NCBI RefSeq assembly: GCF_025399195.1
Contig: NW_026252105.1
Span: 62,001-126,000 of the forward strand
Source of the DNA: Umbelopsis ramanniana AG
Taxonomy: Eukaryota > Mucoromycota > Umbelopsidomycetes > Umbelopsidales > Umbelopsidaceae
Direction of reading: 5' to 3'
Length of the DNA stretch: 64,000 nt
How positions within the stretch are numbered: the stretch's first letter is position 1; every line of letters starts with the position of its first letter. Below, in pieces: positions 44,168-55,343 of this stretch. A program made the position numbers and the translations under genes. Below the pieces are notes generated by a model. That model was not told the origin of the DNA. It saw only the letters and a list, made by a program, of their open reading frames with translations, and did no database searches.

Positions 44168-45844
44168 ATGGAGAAGTACTCACGCTGGAGGGTATATATA
44201 TAATATGATTAAAATGGAAAGGCAATGTGATTGTAGCTAAATCAAACGTTTGATTGGCAATCTGTAGGATGCCGGTACAGGAATTCAACCTTTTTTGCCA
44301 CCTGTCGTAAGATATCAACATTCACAAGGCCATAGACTGAAAGCTGTTGCTCAACCTCAGTAAACCCAATTTTTTTTTTACTGTTTTCAGCCACCAAGAT
44401 CGGAAACGACTGTACTTTCAGTTGGCACAAACGTTATTCGCTTGCTCGTTGGTCCTGCTCTTGCTATTGTGAGAGTCGCAGTAGTATTCGTGCTGCTAGG
44501 CCTGTATGTTCTTTTCATCAGTGGCATTGGTGGCATCTTGGTAGGTTCCGTTTCACGTACCATGAATTACAATGGCACCGTTGATTAAACCGGATCTATA
44601 GTCGATAGCTCCACCGCTACAACGAACATGGAACGCGGTTTGGATGAAGATTTTGGCTCGAATGGCCTTATTTGTGATAGGATTTTACATTATCCATTCA
44701 GAAAACGTATCTGTTCGTAGAGGGTGAGTAGGCCTAGACTGGCAAGTCGGTCTTTCGTATTGCTGATTTGCTTTTATATCACAGTCGTGGTCATTCAGCT
44801 GGCAATCAGAAGCAAGTTTCGGTATCTGTAGGCTCTGGCGATGTGATCATTGTCAACTCCAGCTCTTACATTGATATTCTCTACTTGACCTTTCAGTAAG
44901 TTTCATGCTACACTAGAGACCTGTTTGCTAGAACAGATCTGATACAATACATCCACCAATTTAGATTTTCGCCATTGTTCACCCAGATCGATGCCACCAC
45001 AAATCAAGTAAGATTCATTACTGCACAGGAGGCTATTGCACAATGTGGAAAATACCCTGAATTATCAGTGGATGCAAAAACATATAGTCTGAAAGAGGCT
45101 TCTAAATTGGCAAAGAAGCAAGGATTGGGTCCTATTGTTGTGTTTCCCGAAGTAAGTCTTCCTGAAGCGTTTATCAGGCAACTCTTTTCACTTTTTAATC
45201 ATTGGTTATACAGGGAACAACTTCCAACGGTCGAGCACTTCTCAAATTCATTCCTCTATTCAAAGATTTCTCTTTACCTGAGAAAGAGGTTAAAATTCAT
45301 ATTTTAGCCTTGAAGTACGTCAATAGTTTGTTCTAACAAGAGCATCTGAAATAACAATCCATGCAGTCATCATCGCCCTAACAATGCTTTTCTTCCAGAT
45401 ACGAATACAACCATTTCTCTCCAACCTACACCGTTGGAAACAAGGCTGTTCATTTCTTGAAACTTTGCTGCCAAGTAAGTGCAACATTGGGATCTTTGGA
45501 TGACAGATGAAGATCACTAATAGGTTCTATAGGTATCAAACACTTTGCTGGTGAAATGGCTCGCACCAAATGAATCTCCTTCATCACCGAATTTCAGTAT
45601 TGCAAACATGATTTCTACAAGCCCAACTGCAGCTCCTACAGCTGCCATTCCCAATGCTGCCACGGATGCTGTTGCTAATGATGGAGATAGCGTTGGTGCT
45701 CAGTTGTTGACACTTTTGGGAGGCATCGCACGGCTTAGAAAGACATCGCTTGGGATTAGAGACAAGATAGAGTTCTTGGACTACTACTTTCAACGCACTG
45801 GAGGGGTCAAGCCGAATGTTAAAAAGACGAAGAAGAACAAATGA
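44168..45844 (+). CDS. LOA1/VPS66-like lysophosphatidic acid acyltransferase
   Basis: The N-terminus MEKYSRWR plus DAGTGIQPFLPPV in exon 2 matches yeast LOA1 (YPR139C). Membrane segments follow (LLVGPALAIVRVAVVFVLLG, LYVLFISGIGGIL). The PlsC-type acyltransferase motif VVFPEGTTSNGRALLKFIPL marks the active region. LOA1 makes phosphatidic acid from lysophosphatidic acid and oleoyl-CoA at the ER and lipid droplets. About eight exons join in phase; the C-terminal exon ends with KKTKKNK, a basic ER-retention-like end. Stop 45842-45844. Confidence 0.9.
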
Positions 45845-45976
45845 AAAACACATCGAATAGACAGATTTTATGGCCGTTGCGATTATAGTAAAATGTTGTT
45901 CTTCCTGAATGTTATACTACAATGTCCGAGGGAAGTGAGTCGAGGGTGATATAATTGTTACAGCACTATATGCTGG

Positions 45977-46496
45977 CTATTGTTGCTTTGACGGAGCACT
46001 GTCAGTGCCTTCGCGAGCAGATGTTTTGGTATTCTGGGAGTACACAAACGATCCCACAATCATAGCTGCAATTGTAAATCCTGTAGTGATTAAATGAATT
46101 TGTTAGTTTAGACATTTGAATGTGTTGTATGTGATACGGTCAGATCTTCACCTTGTGCGGCCACTATGAATATATAAGTCAGTATCCTATTATCCAGCTA
46201 AAGAAGATCTCAATTCGATATATTTACCTCGTACTCTCAACATATTGTTAGCATAGCTTCTTTTACCCTTCTTCATACCATAAGTAGCTGCTCCAAGAGC
46301 AAAGCAAGTCAATGCGACACCTTACAGGATAAGAAAAGCGATTAATGCGCTATTCACACAAACTCTTACAGTTTTTTGCACGTTATGTCATTTCACTACC
46401 TGCTGGTACAAAGGGTTCTTCTCTACACTTTCTTTTCAGTTTTTGGAGTCTTGTTTCCTCATATGCTTCCATCATGTAGCGATCATTAGACGACAT
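45977..46496 (-). CDS. Respiratory supercomplex factor RCF1 (HIG1 domain)
   Basis: A mitochondrial inner-membrane protein of about 90 aa with a HIG1 hypoxia-induced domain, which stabilises complex III-IV supercomplexes. The start MSSNDRYMMEAYEETRLQKL lies in exon 1, followed by KCREEPFVPAG and VALTCFALGAATYGMKKGKR, the HIG1 core. The second membrane helix GFTIAAMIVGSFVYS is in the last exon, which ends at TAG 45977-45979. Four short exons. It is divergent from TAP42, 167 bp apart. Confidence 0.87.
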
Positions 46497-46581
46497 TTGT
46501 GCAATAGATTCCAGATCTACGGGCAAAAAGTATGACCTGCTTTTTTTTGCAAGGCTTCAAAATTGTAAGCTCATTATATAG

Positions 46582-46587
46582 CACGTG
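46582..46587. promoter_or_regulatory. CACGTG E-box between RCF1 and TAP42
   Basis: GCACGTGA sits 77-82 bp upstream of the TAP42 ATG and 86-91 bp upstream of the RCF1 ATG, in their 167-bp shared region. It is a candidate bHLH or bZIP site for both genes. Confidence 0.45.
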
Positions 46588-46663
46588 ATTTTTTTGATTT
46601 TGATGCAGAAATCCGAGTCGTATAACGCCTGCTTCTAGTGCTAGATCTGTCTATTATATACCA

Positions 46664-47929
46664 ATGGAAAGCCTCTCACTATCAGAACTGTTCAATCGTG
46701 GACAAGGCGCCTATCTCAGCCTAAAAGAGTCCAAGCTGGCTTCTGCCGACCCACAATTTCAAAGCCAAGTCGAGCAAGGGATCGCCTACCTAGAAAAAGC
46801 CAGCGATCTAGTACAACGATTAGGAATCTTCAGCGAAAACGAGATTCTGGAGGACATCAACGTTAATGACTTGCGATTTCTTCTTGTCAATGCGTATCTC
46901 GGCGGCTTGGTGTTGCAGAGAACTGGTGGAAATAGAAAAGAGATTCTTGACCTTGCAAAGGTGGGTAAAGAGGAGGCATTAATAAGCACTCGTTTGATCT
47001 GGCTCAGTGAGCCAGTATCTCTCCACATGGACTAACAATATCCGTCGCCCGTAGAAATATCTTGTTGAATTTGTACACACATGCGAAGTCCATCAAGTCA
47101 TATCACCAGTCGATGCAAAGCTTTTTAAGCGATTTCAGGACAATGATGCGACTCCTAATTTAAATGTCGCCACCAGTCGCGAGCAAAAGATTGATAGATA
47201 CAAACGAGAAAAGGAAACCGAAGCAAAAATCAAGGAACTTCAAGAAATTTTAGACAAGGCTGGAGATACATCGGGTGAAGGCGATATGGATGTAGAGGAT
47301 ATTGAGCGCGACCTGGTCATGTCATTGGTCCAATTCCAGATCATAAAGTCACTCGAGCACCTTCAGTCAATAGATCAAGAATATGTTATGGTTTTGGAAA
47401 TGGAGAAGATGCGAGAGCGCGCCGCTCGTGGAGATACCAGCGACCAGCGCTCACCCCAACCTAGAATTGATCCAAGAAACGCCACTGGACCGCTCCTCTC
47501 CAAAACCGGCACACCACTTCGCCCATTCATCATCACAAGTAAACGACAAGAACTCAAAGATCAAGTGTTCCGGCCGGGATGGGCGCTACCAACCATGACA
47601 ATCGACGAATACCTTCAGCAAGAAGAAGAACGTGGTAATCATATCAAAGGAGGGTAGGTATCATCCATCAACTATATGATAAGAATTGGCACGGTACTAA
47701 ATATCAAACACATTTTATAGCGGAAAAGACCAGCCCAAAAAGCCGGAGATTGACGATAACGATTATGAAGCGCTGGACGCTGAAACCATGAAGGCTCGGG
47801 ACTGGGATGTCTACAAAGAGGATAACCCGAAGGGATGGGGTATGTCTATCAAATTCAATGTATCAATGTGACAGACTGAACATACTGACCTAACTATTGA
47901 TTGTAGGTAACCGAGGCAATAAAGGATGA
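46664..47929 (+). CDS. TAP42: TAP42/IGBP1 (alpha4), PP2A-associated protein
   Basis: TAP42 binds the catalytic subunits of PP2A-like phosphatases downstream of TOR. The N-terminal helical region starts MESLSLSELFNRGQGAYLSL and includes NDLRFLLVNAYLGGLVLQRT. The diagnostic C-terminal motif is PLRPFIITSKRQELKDQVFR then PGWALPTMTIDEYLQQEEER. Four exons; the last ends GNRGNKG and TGA 47927-47929. Family signature and length agree. It is divergent from RCF1. Confidence 0.93.
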
Positions 47930-48302
47930 TCTTTGTCATTGGCGATAAGGTATAAATCCACAGAATTTGAAGTCCCTACCCCATAGTTTATTATGCCACA
48001 CATGAAACAAATTAATGACAATATAGCTTGCACCCGTCAAATGTATTTTAAAATTTCAATTGATAGCGATGTGGATGAATTATAATAGAAGTTAATAAAC
48101 TATGAGAAAAGAGTCTTTACTACAGCTTAATATCATTTTTGCAATGTATGTGTTCATACCTTCGATTATACCCCAATGGTTTTTGTTCATAACATAGCAC
48201 GTGAGCCAAAAACTTCGAGAGATAAAACGTGCCCGCATTTTCCGCCAATTTCACTATCGGACTTCGGCAAAAGTTTTTTTTTTTCATTCCATTAACACCA
48301 AC
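47930..48302. promoter_or_regulatory. APRT promoter region with CACGTG
   Basis: CACGTG at 48198-48203 lies 100-105 bp upstream of the APRT ATG. A long T run (about 48272-48284) follows. The rest is the TAP42 3' flank. Confidence 0.45.
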
Positions 48303-49054
48303 ATGTCCAACTTCGACATCGAGCGCATCAAGTCCATGCTGGGTACCCATGCTGACTTCCCCAAGGAGGTATGAGATATATTCATGTTGCTGCTTGTCAT
48401 TAGGAGCCAAATTTAACACGACCACGCTACATTAGGGAATCGTCTTCAAGGATATGTTCCCAGTTTTCCAAGACCCTACTGCCGTGGAAGCTCTTATCAC
48501 CAACATTGTCTACCACTTGACCTCCACTCACAAGGAGAAAATTGATGTTGTTGTTGGTAAGTTTTTAATATGGGAAGAGGAAACACGATAAGTGCCTAAA
48601 CTCATCACGTTCTGGTGCATAGGTCTTGATGCTCGTGGCTTCCTTTTCGGACCTCTGATTGCCCTTCGTCTCGGTGCTGCCTTTGCTCCCGTTCGCAAGG
48701 CTGGAAAGCTTCCTGGCGACTGCGCTAGAGCCGTTTATGCTAAGGAGTATGGCGAGGTAAGGCTTGGGTGCAGTGTTTTTTAGTGTTTGAGCGACCGTGG
48801 GATACTTAAACATGGCATATTTCTCTACTCTGTTTTAGGATGTCTTTGAGGTCCAAAAGAGCGCCATCAAGCCCAATGCCCGTGTTGTCATTGTTGATGA
48901 TTTGATTGCCACTGGTGGCTCTGCTGGTGCCGCTGGTGAACTGATCAAGAAGTGCGATGCTAAGGTCGTTGAATACGTCTTCGTCATGGAATTGGACTTT
49001 TTGAACGGTCGCAAGGCATTGGATGCCCCTGTATACTCTCTCATTCATTTGTAG
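48303..49054 (+). CDS. Adenine phosphoribosyltransferase
   Basis: APRT salvages adenine with PRPP to make AMP. Four exons: [34 protein letters not shown] (N-terminal family motif), [20 protein letters not shown] with [12 protein letters not shown], and [20 protein letters not shown], the PRPP-binding motif [13 protein letters not shown]. Stop TAG 49052-49054. The splice borders are consensus GTATG/GTAAG-AG. All known catalytic motifs are present. Confidence 0.95.
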
Positions 49055-49660
49055 ACCAACCATGCTATTTCTGTCGCATTAAATGTATTCATCAAAAGTT
49101 CAAGTTTGTAGCATCACTTAAAGTAACGCAAGCATATGATGGTGTAATATTGGTTTAAACTTGGGAATAGGGATGTGAAAGGCTTTAACAGAACAAGTGC
49201 AAGCAGCGAAGGTATTACTGAATAAGGTACTCATGTAAACTAAATTTGAAGGTCACTTGCCCCATGAAAGTATAATGGGAGTAATACATAACAGCTTCTC
49301 GCCTCAGCCGGAGGCCCTTTGACGCCAAGTAACTTTGTTGTGGCCCTACTGATAGGCTGTCTATGATAGCCACGCTGCGCTTTGGTAGAACATGGGGCGA
49401 AGTGGGTCCTTAGTCCCAAAAAAAAAACATGCACAGATTTTGGTACAATAAAAAGATTTTCAACATTATCAGACATTACATGCTATTGCGAAAAGAAAAG
49501 GTCTATCTTATAAGACCTTAATAAAAAGTTTTATGGAGTACAAATAATACGTTTATAGCGTAAAAGCAGTTCATGTAACACTGGTATTAAAGCTCAATGT
49601 GAAATAAACGACCAACGTGGAAGTAAAGGGGAGGACATCTGTTTTGGTTTACAGCTAGTA
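49055..49660. other. Intergenic with a possible decayed coding fragment
   Basis: The region at 49240-49476 is richer in GC than its surroundings and carries an A10 run on the plus strand (about 49419-49429). On the minus strand two overlapping frames look protein-like, including a tail reading SYLASKGLRLRREAVMYYSH. I cannot name a family; it could be a decayed gene, a mobile-element scrap or chance. Confidence 0.25.
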
Positions 49661-51801
49661 TTACAATAAGGCAAATGCAGTGATGGCAGCAACGATTGTC
49701 ATCAAAGCAGGTACAGCGGTGGTCTGAGCTCCAGAAGCTTGACCAGAGGGAGCAGCGGCAGTTCCGTTCGTGCTTGAGGTGGTGTTAGTGACAATGTTGG
49801 TGTTGCTCCAGGTCGGCGCAGGCAGGGGAGGAAGGTCATCGGTGTCAGTAATATTGAGCTGCTGGCAAGTGGCAGCCGAGCGCTGGGTAACCCATTCTTC
49901 AAGGCCCATCATACCTCCAGAGGTAGTCTTAACATTGGTAAGGAATTGGTCGACGGTCCAGTGATTATCCGTACCAGGAGACTTCTTGGTAAGAGAGCGG
50001 TCCCAGGCAATGTCTTCTTGCAACATCTTCATTTGAGCTTCGAGACGAGGATTGATGATGGATGGCTTGAAGAATCTCTTGAGAATAGTCTTGAGAGTAG
50101 TTTCAAACATAGTCTTATAGTAGGGTGAATCCAAGAACTTGGTGGCGAGAGGACGGACTTCGTTGGTAGGAACGTAGTTCTGGTAAGAGACGTTGACCAA
50201 ATTGGCAGTAGCACCATTACCGAAAGTTTCATCAAAATCATAAGTGATGATGGTCCAGTTCTGAGAGGCGGAGTTTTGGGTCAAGTAATAGTTACTAGCA
50301 GCGTACCATAGACCGTCCCATGATCCACCAAGGAAGTTGAGGGCCATGTGAATCAAGGTGTGCTGGGGGTCTATCAATTCAGTGATGTTACCAGGGTGCT
50401 GAGCATCAGTGGCAGTGGAAGGATCGAATTCACCGAGTTTCTGACAAAAGTCCATGAGGGGTGCAAGAGGAGCAGCCTTAAGCTCAGCCTTGACATTGCC
50501 ATCATCAGCAACGGTGTAAGCATCGGCAGAGTATTTAGTGGAATCATTTCCGAGGTAGACTAAATTGCCTTGAACAGTATCACCAATAGCGTTTCCTTGG
50601 TAGGTTACACCCAAAGGAGCTTTATCATTGCCGTCGAAGAGCTCGGCTTCAAAAAAATGGGAGGAGCCATCGTCCATCATCAAATAAAGACCAAATGGAA
50701 CATTGTTGATGTAGAGACGAGCCTGCGAGGAAGTTGTATTAGAATTAGGTTGAGCAATTTCACTAGTGCCGTAGTACGGTTGTACAAACCCATTGACCAG
50801 AGAGAGAGGCGGCTCCAGAAGCAAGAAGAGAGTCCAACATAAGCTTTTCACGCCTTTATGCGTAAAACATAATGGTTTGTTAGTGGTGGTGGTCTTTTGA
50901 ATGCAATCAAAGAGATATGGTAGTAACCTACATTAAGGTAGGATCTGTTTCGTCAGCTCTGAGCTTAAAATCTTTACGTCCCCAGACTGTTGATCAAGAA
51001 CATATAGAGTAAATATCAATTAACAGAGGCATAAACAAGAGACCAAAAAGGCAAACTCGAACAACAAATAAGACCAATGCTTACGGGTGTCAGTGGTTTT
51101 GTTCTGGTATTCATTGAATGAGAATTTGTATGATTGCTTTGCAAAGTCTTTGGTAGACTTGCCGCTAACTTGGAATCCAACACCTTCAAAGAAATGTGTT
51201 TCTGTGCTTGAGATGTAAGTCAAGTTGTAAGTCTCAACCTGCTTGATAGTGGTGGTGGTAGGGGCAGCCAACATGGCATCCAAAGTAGATTGGTTAGCCC
51301 ACATAATGATGGTGCTGACTTCGGTGGATTGATTAAAAGTGGTCTCCAAGCCTGCGGTCAAAAATGAAAAAAAGGGTACATGTGTTAGAGAATGGATAGT
51401 TTTGGTGAGCGCTTTCTGAAAGCTAACGCAATGTATTGAAGGCTATACATACGGTTGTAGATGGGGTTGAAAGCTTGAGGAAGGCCAGGAACTGAATAAA
51501 CAGTTTGGGTGCGGTTAAAGAATTCATTGCCGGTCTTGCTGGTGCCTGATGCCAAGTTACGAGTAGTAGACTCGGCAGCTCCATTAGTACCAGTCAAAAC
51601 ATATTGGTAGGTAGATCCGGATGGTGCTGACCCAGTATAGATGTTAGGGTACTGGGCAGAGTTTGCCAAAGGATACTGTTGTCCACCGACAGAGACAGAG
51701 ACGGATTGACCTCCGGCGGGAAATGCAACTACACTATACTGAACATCCGCAACAGCATAGACAGCGGACGCGATAAAGGCAAGACCTGTCAGTAGCTTCA
51801 T
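49661..51801 (-). CDS. CotH-family GPI-anchored cell-surface protein
   Basis: CotH proteins are spore-coat-type kinase-like proteins found on the surface of Mucorales, where some act as host-cell invasins. A signal peptide opens the protein (MKLLTGLAFIASAVYAVAD). The family core includes DFKLRADETDPT, KLMLDSLLASGAASLSGQW, RLYINNVPFGLYLMMDDG and TIITYDFDETFGNG. The C-terminus is Ser/Thr-rich and ends PALMTIVAAITAFALL, a GPI-attachment signal. The joins need care: the intron acceptor just upstream of CGTGAAAAGC puts the sequence in a different frame from the long open frame, which reads a false hydrophobic leader. About five exons; TAA at 49661-49663. Confidence 0.88.
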
Positions 51802-52533
51802 TGCGATAGAGAAAGAATGAGTGACTAAGAAGCTTAACAAGTTATCCAAAATGTAATTGAATTTATATTACCGAACCAACAAAATTTTCTGTGGCCGCCT
51901 ATTATGGTCGGGCATACGACGTCGCGTGAGGTCTATGCCACCCTCCTTTTTTAAGCCGCTCTCTGAAATTAGAAATGGGGTACCTTTCTACCAGGTTTGC
52001 CACTCAATGCCATTAAAATAGAAAGCTTGCTAATGCTTTTAAATGACTATTTTCTTACACGTCCTATCCTTCTTTTCTTCCTATAGAAATCTTGAAACAT
52101 TCCATTCGGTTTCAAAACATTGACCCATGCATCCCTTTGCTTTCAATCATTCTCCTAAAGTTTCACCATCATCACCGAAAGGGAAAGTGAGAAAAGAACT
52201 CAAATCTAAATCCTGGTTTAGTTCCATTACTAAAATAAGTATGCCAGCAGGTTTTTTGTTGGACTCCGTTTGTGAGATTCCCGGTAGGCGTTTTTTTGGT
52301 GGAAGCGATGGCGACAATCTCGTCTCTGTCAAAATACCCAGATTTCAACTGTTACATATTTATTATTAAGTGCAGTAACCTGGGAAACCGATGAATCCCG
52401 TCTCCTTTGATTGAAACGCGCCCATGATGCTGACGAGGTATAAAGTTTTTGGCATAGCCACACAGCAGCTAGTTCGGACTTGTACAAAGTTGTGTTCTTG
52501 ACTTTAAACAAACAAGGCTCCACAGTGTTACAG
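51802..52533. other. CotH promoter region and DPP1 3' flank
   Basis: The left part is the CotH 5' flank and contains CGACGTCG at 51917-51924. A plus-strand frame 52127-52369 is described separately. The right part is the 3' flank of the lipid phosphatase. Confidence 0.45.
52127..52369 (+). CDS. Possible small ORF (80 aa), doubtful
   Basis: A single frame starting MHPFAFNHSPKVSPSSPKGK, with a basic Ser/Lys stretch (VRKELKSKSWFSSITKIS). Pyrimidine-rich DNA precedes the ATG, as at other starts in this window. No family is recognised, and it may be chance or the first exon of a longer gene. Confidence 0.25.
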   Translation: MHPFAFNHSPKVSPSSPKGKVRKELKSKSWFSSITKISMPAGFLLDSVCEIPGRRFFGGSDGDNLVSVKIPRFQLLHIYY

Positions 52534-53998
52534 TCAGGACACAGGATTTCGACCCACAGTTGCTGTATCAGCGTTGGTAGTATCGTCCGTAGACTCGTCA
52601 GGAATCAATTTGACATGGTGGCGTGGCTCGAAAGGCACATGACAATCGTGTGCGTGCAGAGGGGGGTAATATTGATTATATGAGAAGTACGCTGCGGCAA
52701 ATCCTAGAAGCGAATGGTGGGTTATAAAATTAGATCTGGTAATATTGGGCTCAACCACAATCTAACGCACTGCAGAGAGGCAAAAATAACGGTGTGTGCC
52801 CTGAATAGCATCGGACCAGTGTAACACCTGAAAAAACTGAGTCCTAAAATAAATAAAAAAAACTGAAGGCTTACTTACCGAGCAAGCTACCGAATATCAC
52901 GTCCCAAGGATGGTGACGATAGTCCATTATACGACTAATGGCGACTAGGATAGCTCCCATAAGGGGTACCATGACCAAAAAGCTCTTCCATACATGTCCT
53001 TGATGGTCAAAGATATGAAGCTTTCCACACAGATACAAGCTGAGATATCCGAGTCCAGCGAAGGAGTCTGTATGCAATAAAAAGTTGTTTCCGAGCGAAC
53101 GACCGACGTTAGTATATTGAAGGTCAGTTACAGAATTGACGAGTGAGGGTCGCAAAATCCCATAAATACCCAACATGTCTCACTTACATGACGAATGTCC
53201 GCTAGGAAAACTCTTGAATCCATCCTGCAAATCAATACTGGCAACCCCGTTGCAAATAGCGACACTCAACAAACTTTCGACGGGTGACGTCGTAACAGAG
53301 GGTGCACACCGTGCTAGCATATCGGGCCGCGGTTCACCGATAGTGATCTTGAAGTAGCGACAATATTCAATGATTACCAACACACAATGCAAATATCATC
53401 GTTATCGTCCTAAACAACGCTATTCCGCTTACCTTTAATACATCAGTGAACATGAGCGTAAATGTCAGAGCAAAAAAAAGTCCTAATCGGAAGTCGTAAG
53501 CTGATATGCATGTTGCCTTGCATGTAACAAACATGCAAACATACCTAAAAGACCATGATGCAAGTCATGAAAACTTCTCTTGATGAAGCCAGCGATAATT
53601 ATGATGATCACAAGCGGCGCCAAAACAGAAATAAGCTATGGAAGAACGATATTAGCTTTTACATCAACAGAATATTTCAGTTCAATGCTGGATCACCCAC
53701 CAACAGAGCAGTGAAGCTCACGCGCTCTTTGACTGAGTACGGATATCGAATGGACCAATCGTCCAGATAGAACTCTTGATGGAATGGGGGGACATAATCT
53801 ACCGTATACAACGTATTAATGAACAGGGTCAAATTGATTGCCAAGCGTGGGAGTGGCAGAAGCTAGGACTGCAAGTCAAAGTTTACCTATGGCAAGGAAA
53901 ATGGCGAGGAACATAATGCCAAGAATCCAATCCTTCAAGTAGGATAATATCATTCGCTTACGCGAGCCAAGGTATTCTCTCGTTTTTGCTATTGGCAT
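52534..53998 (-). CDS. PAP2-family lipid phosphatase (DPP1/LPP type)
   Basis: The enzyme dephosphorylates phosphatidic acid or diacylglycerol pyrophosphate at a membrane. The three PAP2 catalytic motifs are present: KITIGEPRPD (KxxxxxxRP), FKSFPSGHSS (PSGH) and SRIMDYRHHPWD (SRxxxxxHxxxD). Membrane segments include WILGIMFLAIFLAI, LISVLAPLVIIIIAGF and LFFALTFTLMF. Exon 1 starts MPIAKTREYLGSRKRMILSY; the last exon encodes FAAAYFSYNQYYPPLHAHDC and ends at TGA 52534-52536. ACGTCA lies about 41-46 bp upstream of the ATG. Confidence 0.92.
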
Positions 53999-55343
53999 GT
54001 TGAAGAGGTATAAAGAAGAATGGCTCACAGATCTACTACGTCAAGACGAAGAGTCATTCACTTTGCCGTTTAACAGAACGGCAAAATAATCAACCGAACA
54101 ATGGAGTGCCCTGATTTGCAAGGCCGTTCTCTTTATGGTAAAATTGTATTCGTCATAATCACAACCCTGAGCAATAAGTCGTAAAAGTGATCAGATCAAG
54201 GAAAGGCTAAAGAAAAATGATGGTATCGGAAGAGGTAGTGACTGTCAAGCCGAGGTTTGAAAGTGCTGCCGATCCTTCTTCTTTGACGATCGCACTTAGA
54301 CATGAACGCAAACATTACAAGGCAGGTTCGATGATTGCTTCGCTAAGTAATATCTCTATATATACGTGTTTACTTTTTCTTCATAAATTGTATTGTGAAA
54401 AAAAGCTAGACGAATCATGTATATTACTTACTGATAGAACTTGCCGATTTGCCATCAGTTGCACATCAACACAACTTTTGAATCAGCATGGCATCAAAAA
54501 ACACCGTGTCAAAAGATGGTATGTCCTATTGCATATACAAAATCCAGGTAACTTCAAATAGTTAGAAACCTCCAGAAGTAAGAAGTTCATCCTTTTTATA
54601 AAAAGCAATGTATTCGTTCATTATGTGAATACAGTCTCGATCGAAGGGTTTTCTCGAGATACGTTCGAAAGGATGTTCATGAGACAGAATGCTAATACCA
54701 TGTCAAATCCTCCTAGAATTGTTTGACTCTTTCCCATCATTGAGTGGGTGAGCTCAATAAGTAAAAGTCTTCACTGATTTTGATTTCATTTTTTTTTTGC
54801 TTTTACCACCCTATCCTATTGAAGGCGGACCAAGGTACCACAGCTAAGCAGAAGTCAGGTCTAGCATTGGCTTAGTTGTATCCATTAGTATTTCATTTGA
54901 GCGTCCACACATTAACTTTCACCTTGGTATGGCTCACTTTCTATAGAGCTTGCACTACTATATGAAATCATACTGAGGTTTGGTTTAAGTAACTCAATAG
55001 GGTTTAGGGCCACTTGCCGAGCTATATGTTGCTTTTCTTCTCCTATGCTGTTATTCAGTGATAGCCTAAAGTATATTTATCATCCAGTATTTTTTTACTC
55101 AGTAGTCCACTTATACTAGTAGGTTACTTAGAGACTTCAATTGGCGACACTGAATTCTTATTAGATAGCAATCGTTGGAATGAAATAATTTGGGACGTTT
55201 TCATCCAGGTGGGATTTGAGAGAGCAAAGTAAAGAAATTGTACTCACGAGATTTGAAATGCTGACATCACAATCGGCCAAGCACAGCTTTAAGGCAGCAG
55301 GAGTTTGGCAAGCCGAAAAAACCTTTGTAGTTGACAGGCAAAC
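53999..55343. other. AT-rich intergenic region with a hairpin and a doubtful ORF
   Basis: A perfect 9-bp inverted repeat (TTTGCCGTT, 6-nt loop, AACGGCAAA) lies at 54062-54085, close to the DPP1 start. A 114-codon plus frame at 54217-54561 begins MMVSEEVVTVKPRFESAADP; its first 43 codons look protein-like and the rest is AT-rich. I could not find a consistent splice model. From 54600 to 55300 I see nothing. Confidence 0.4.

Noticed and set aside
50690-50851. Hydrophobic N-terminal leader of the long frame in the CotH gene
   Set aside because: The region spans an intron and an exon read in the wrong frame; the correct frame gives the CotH core block.
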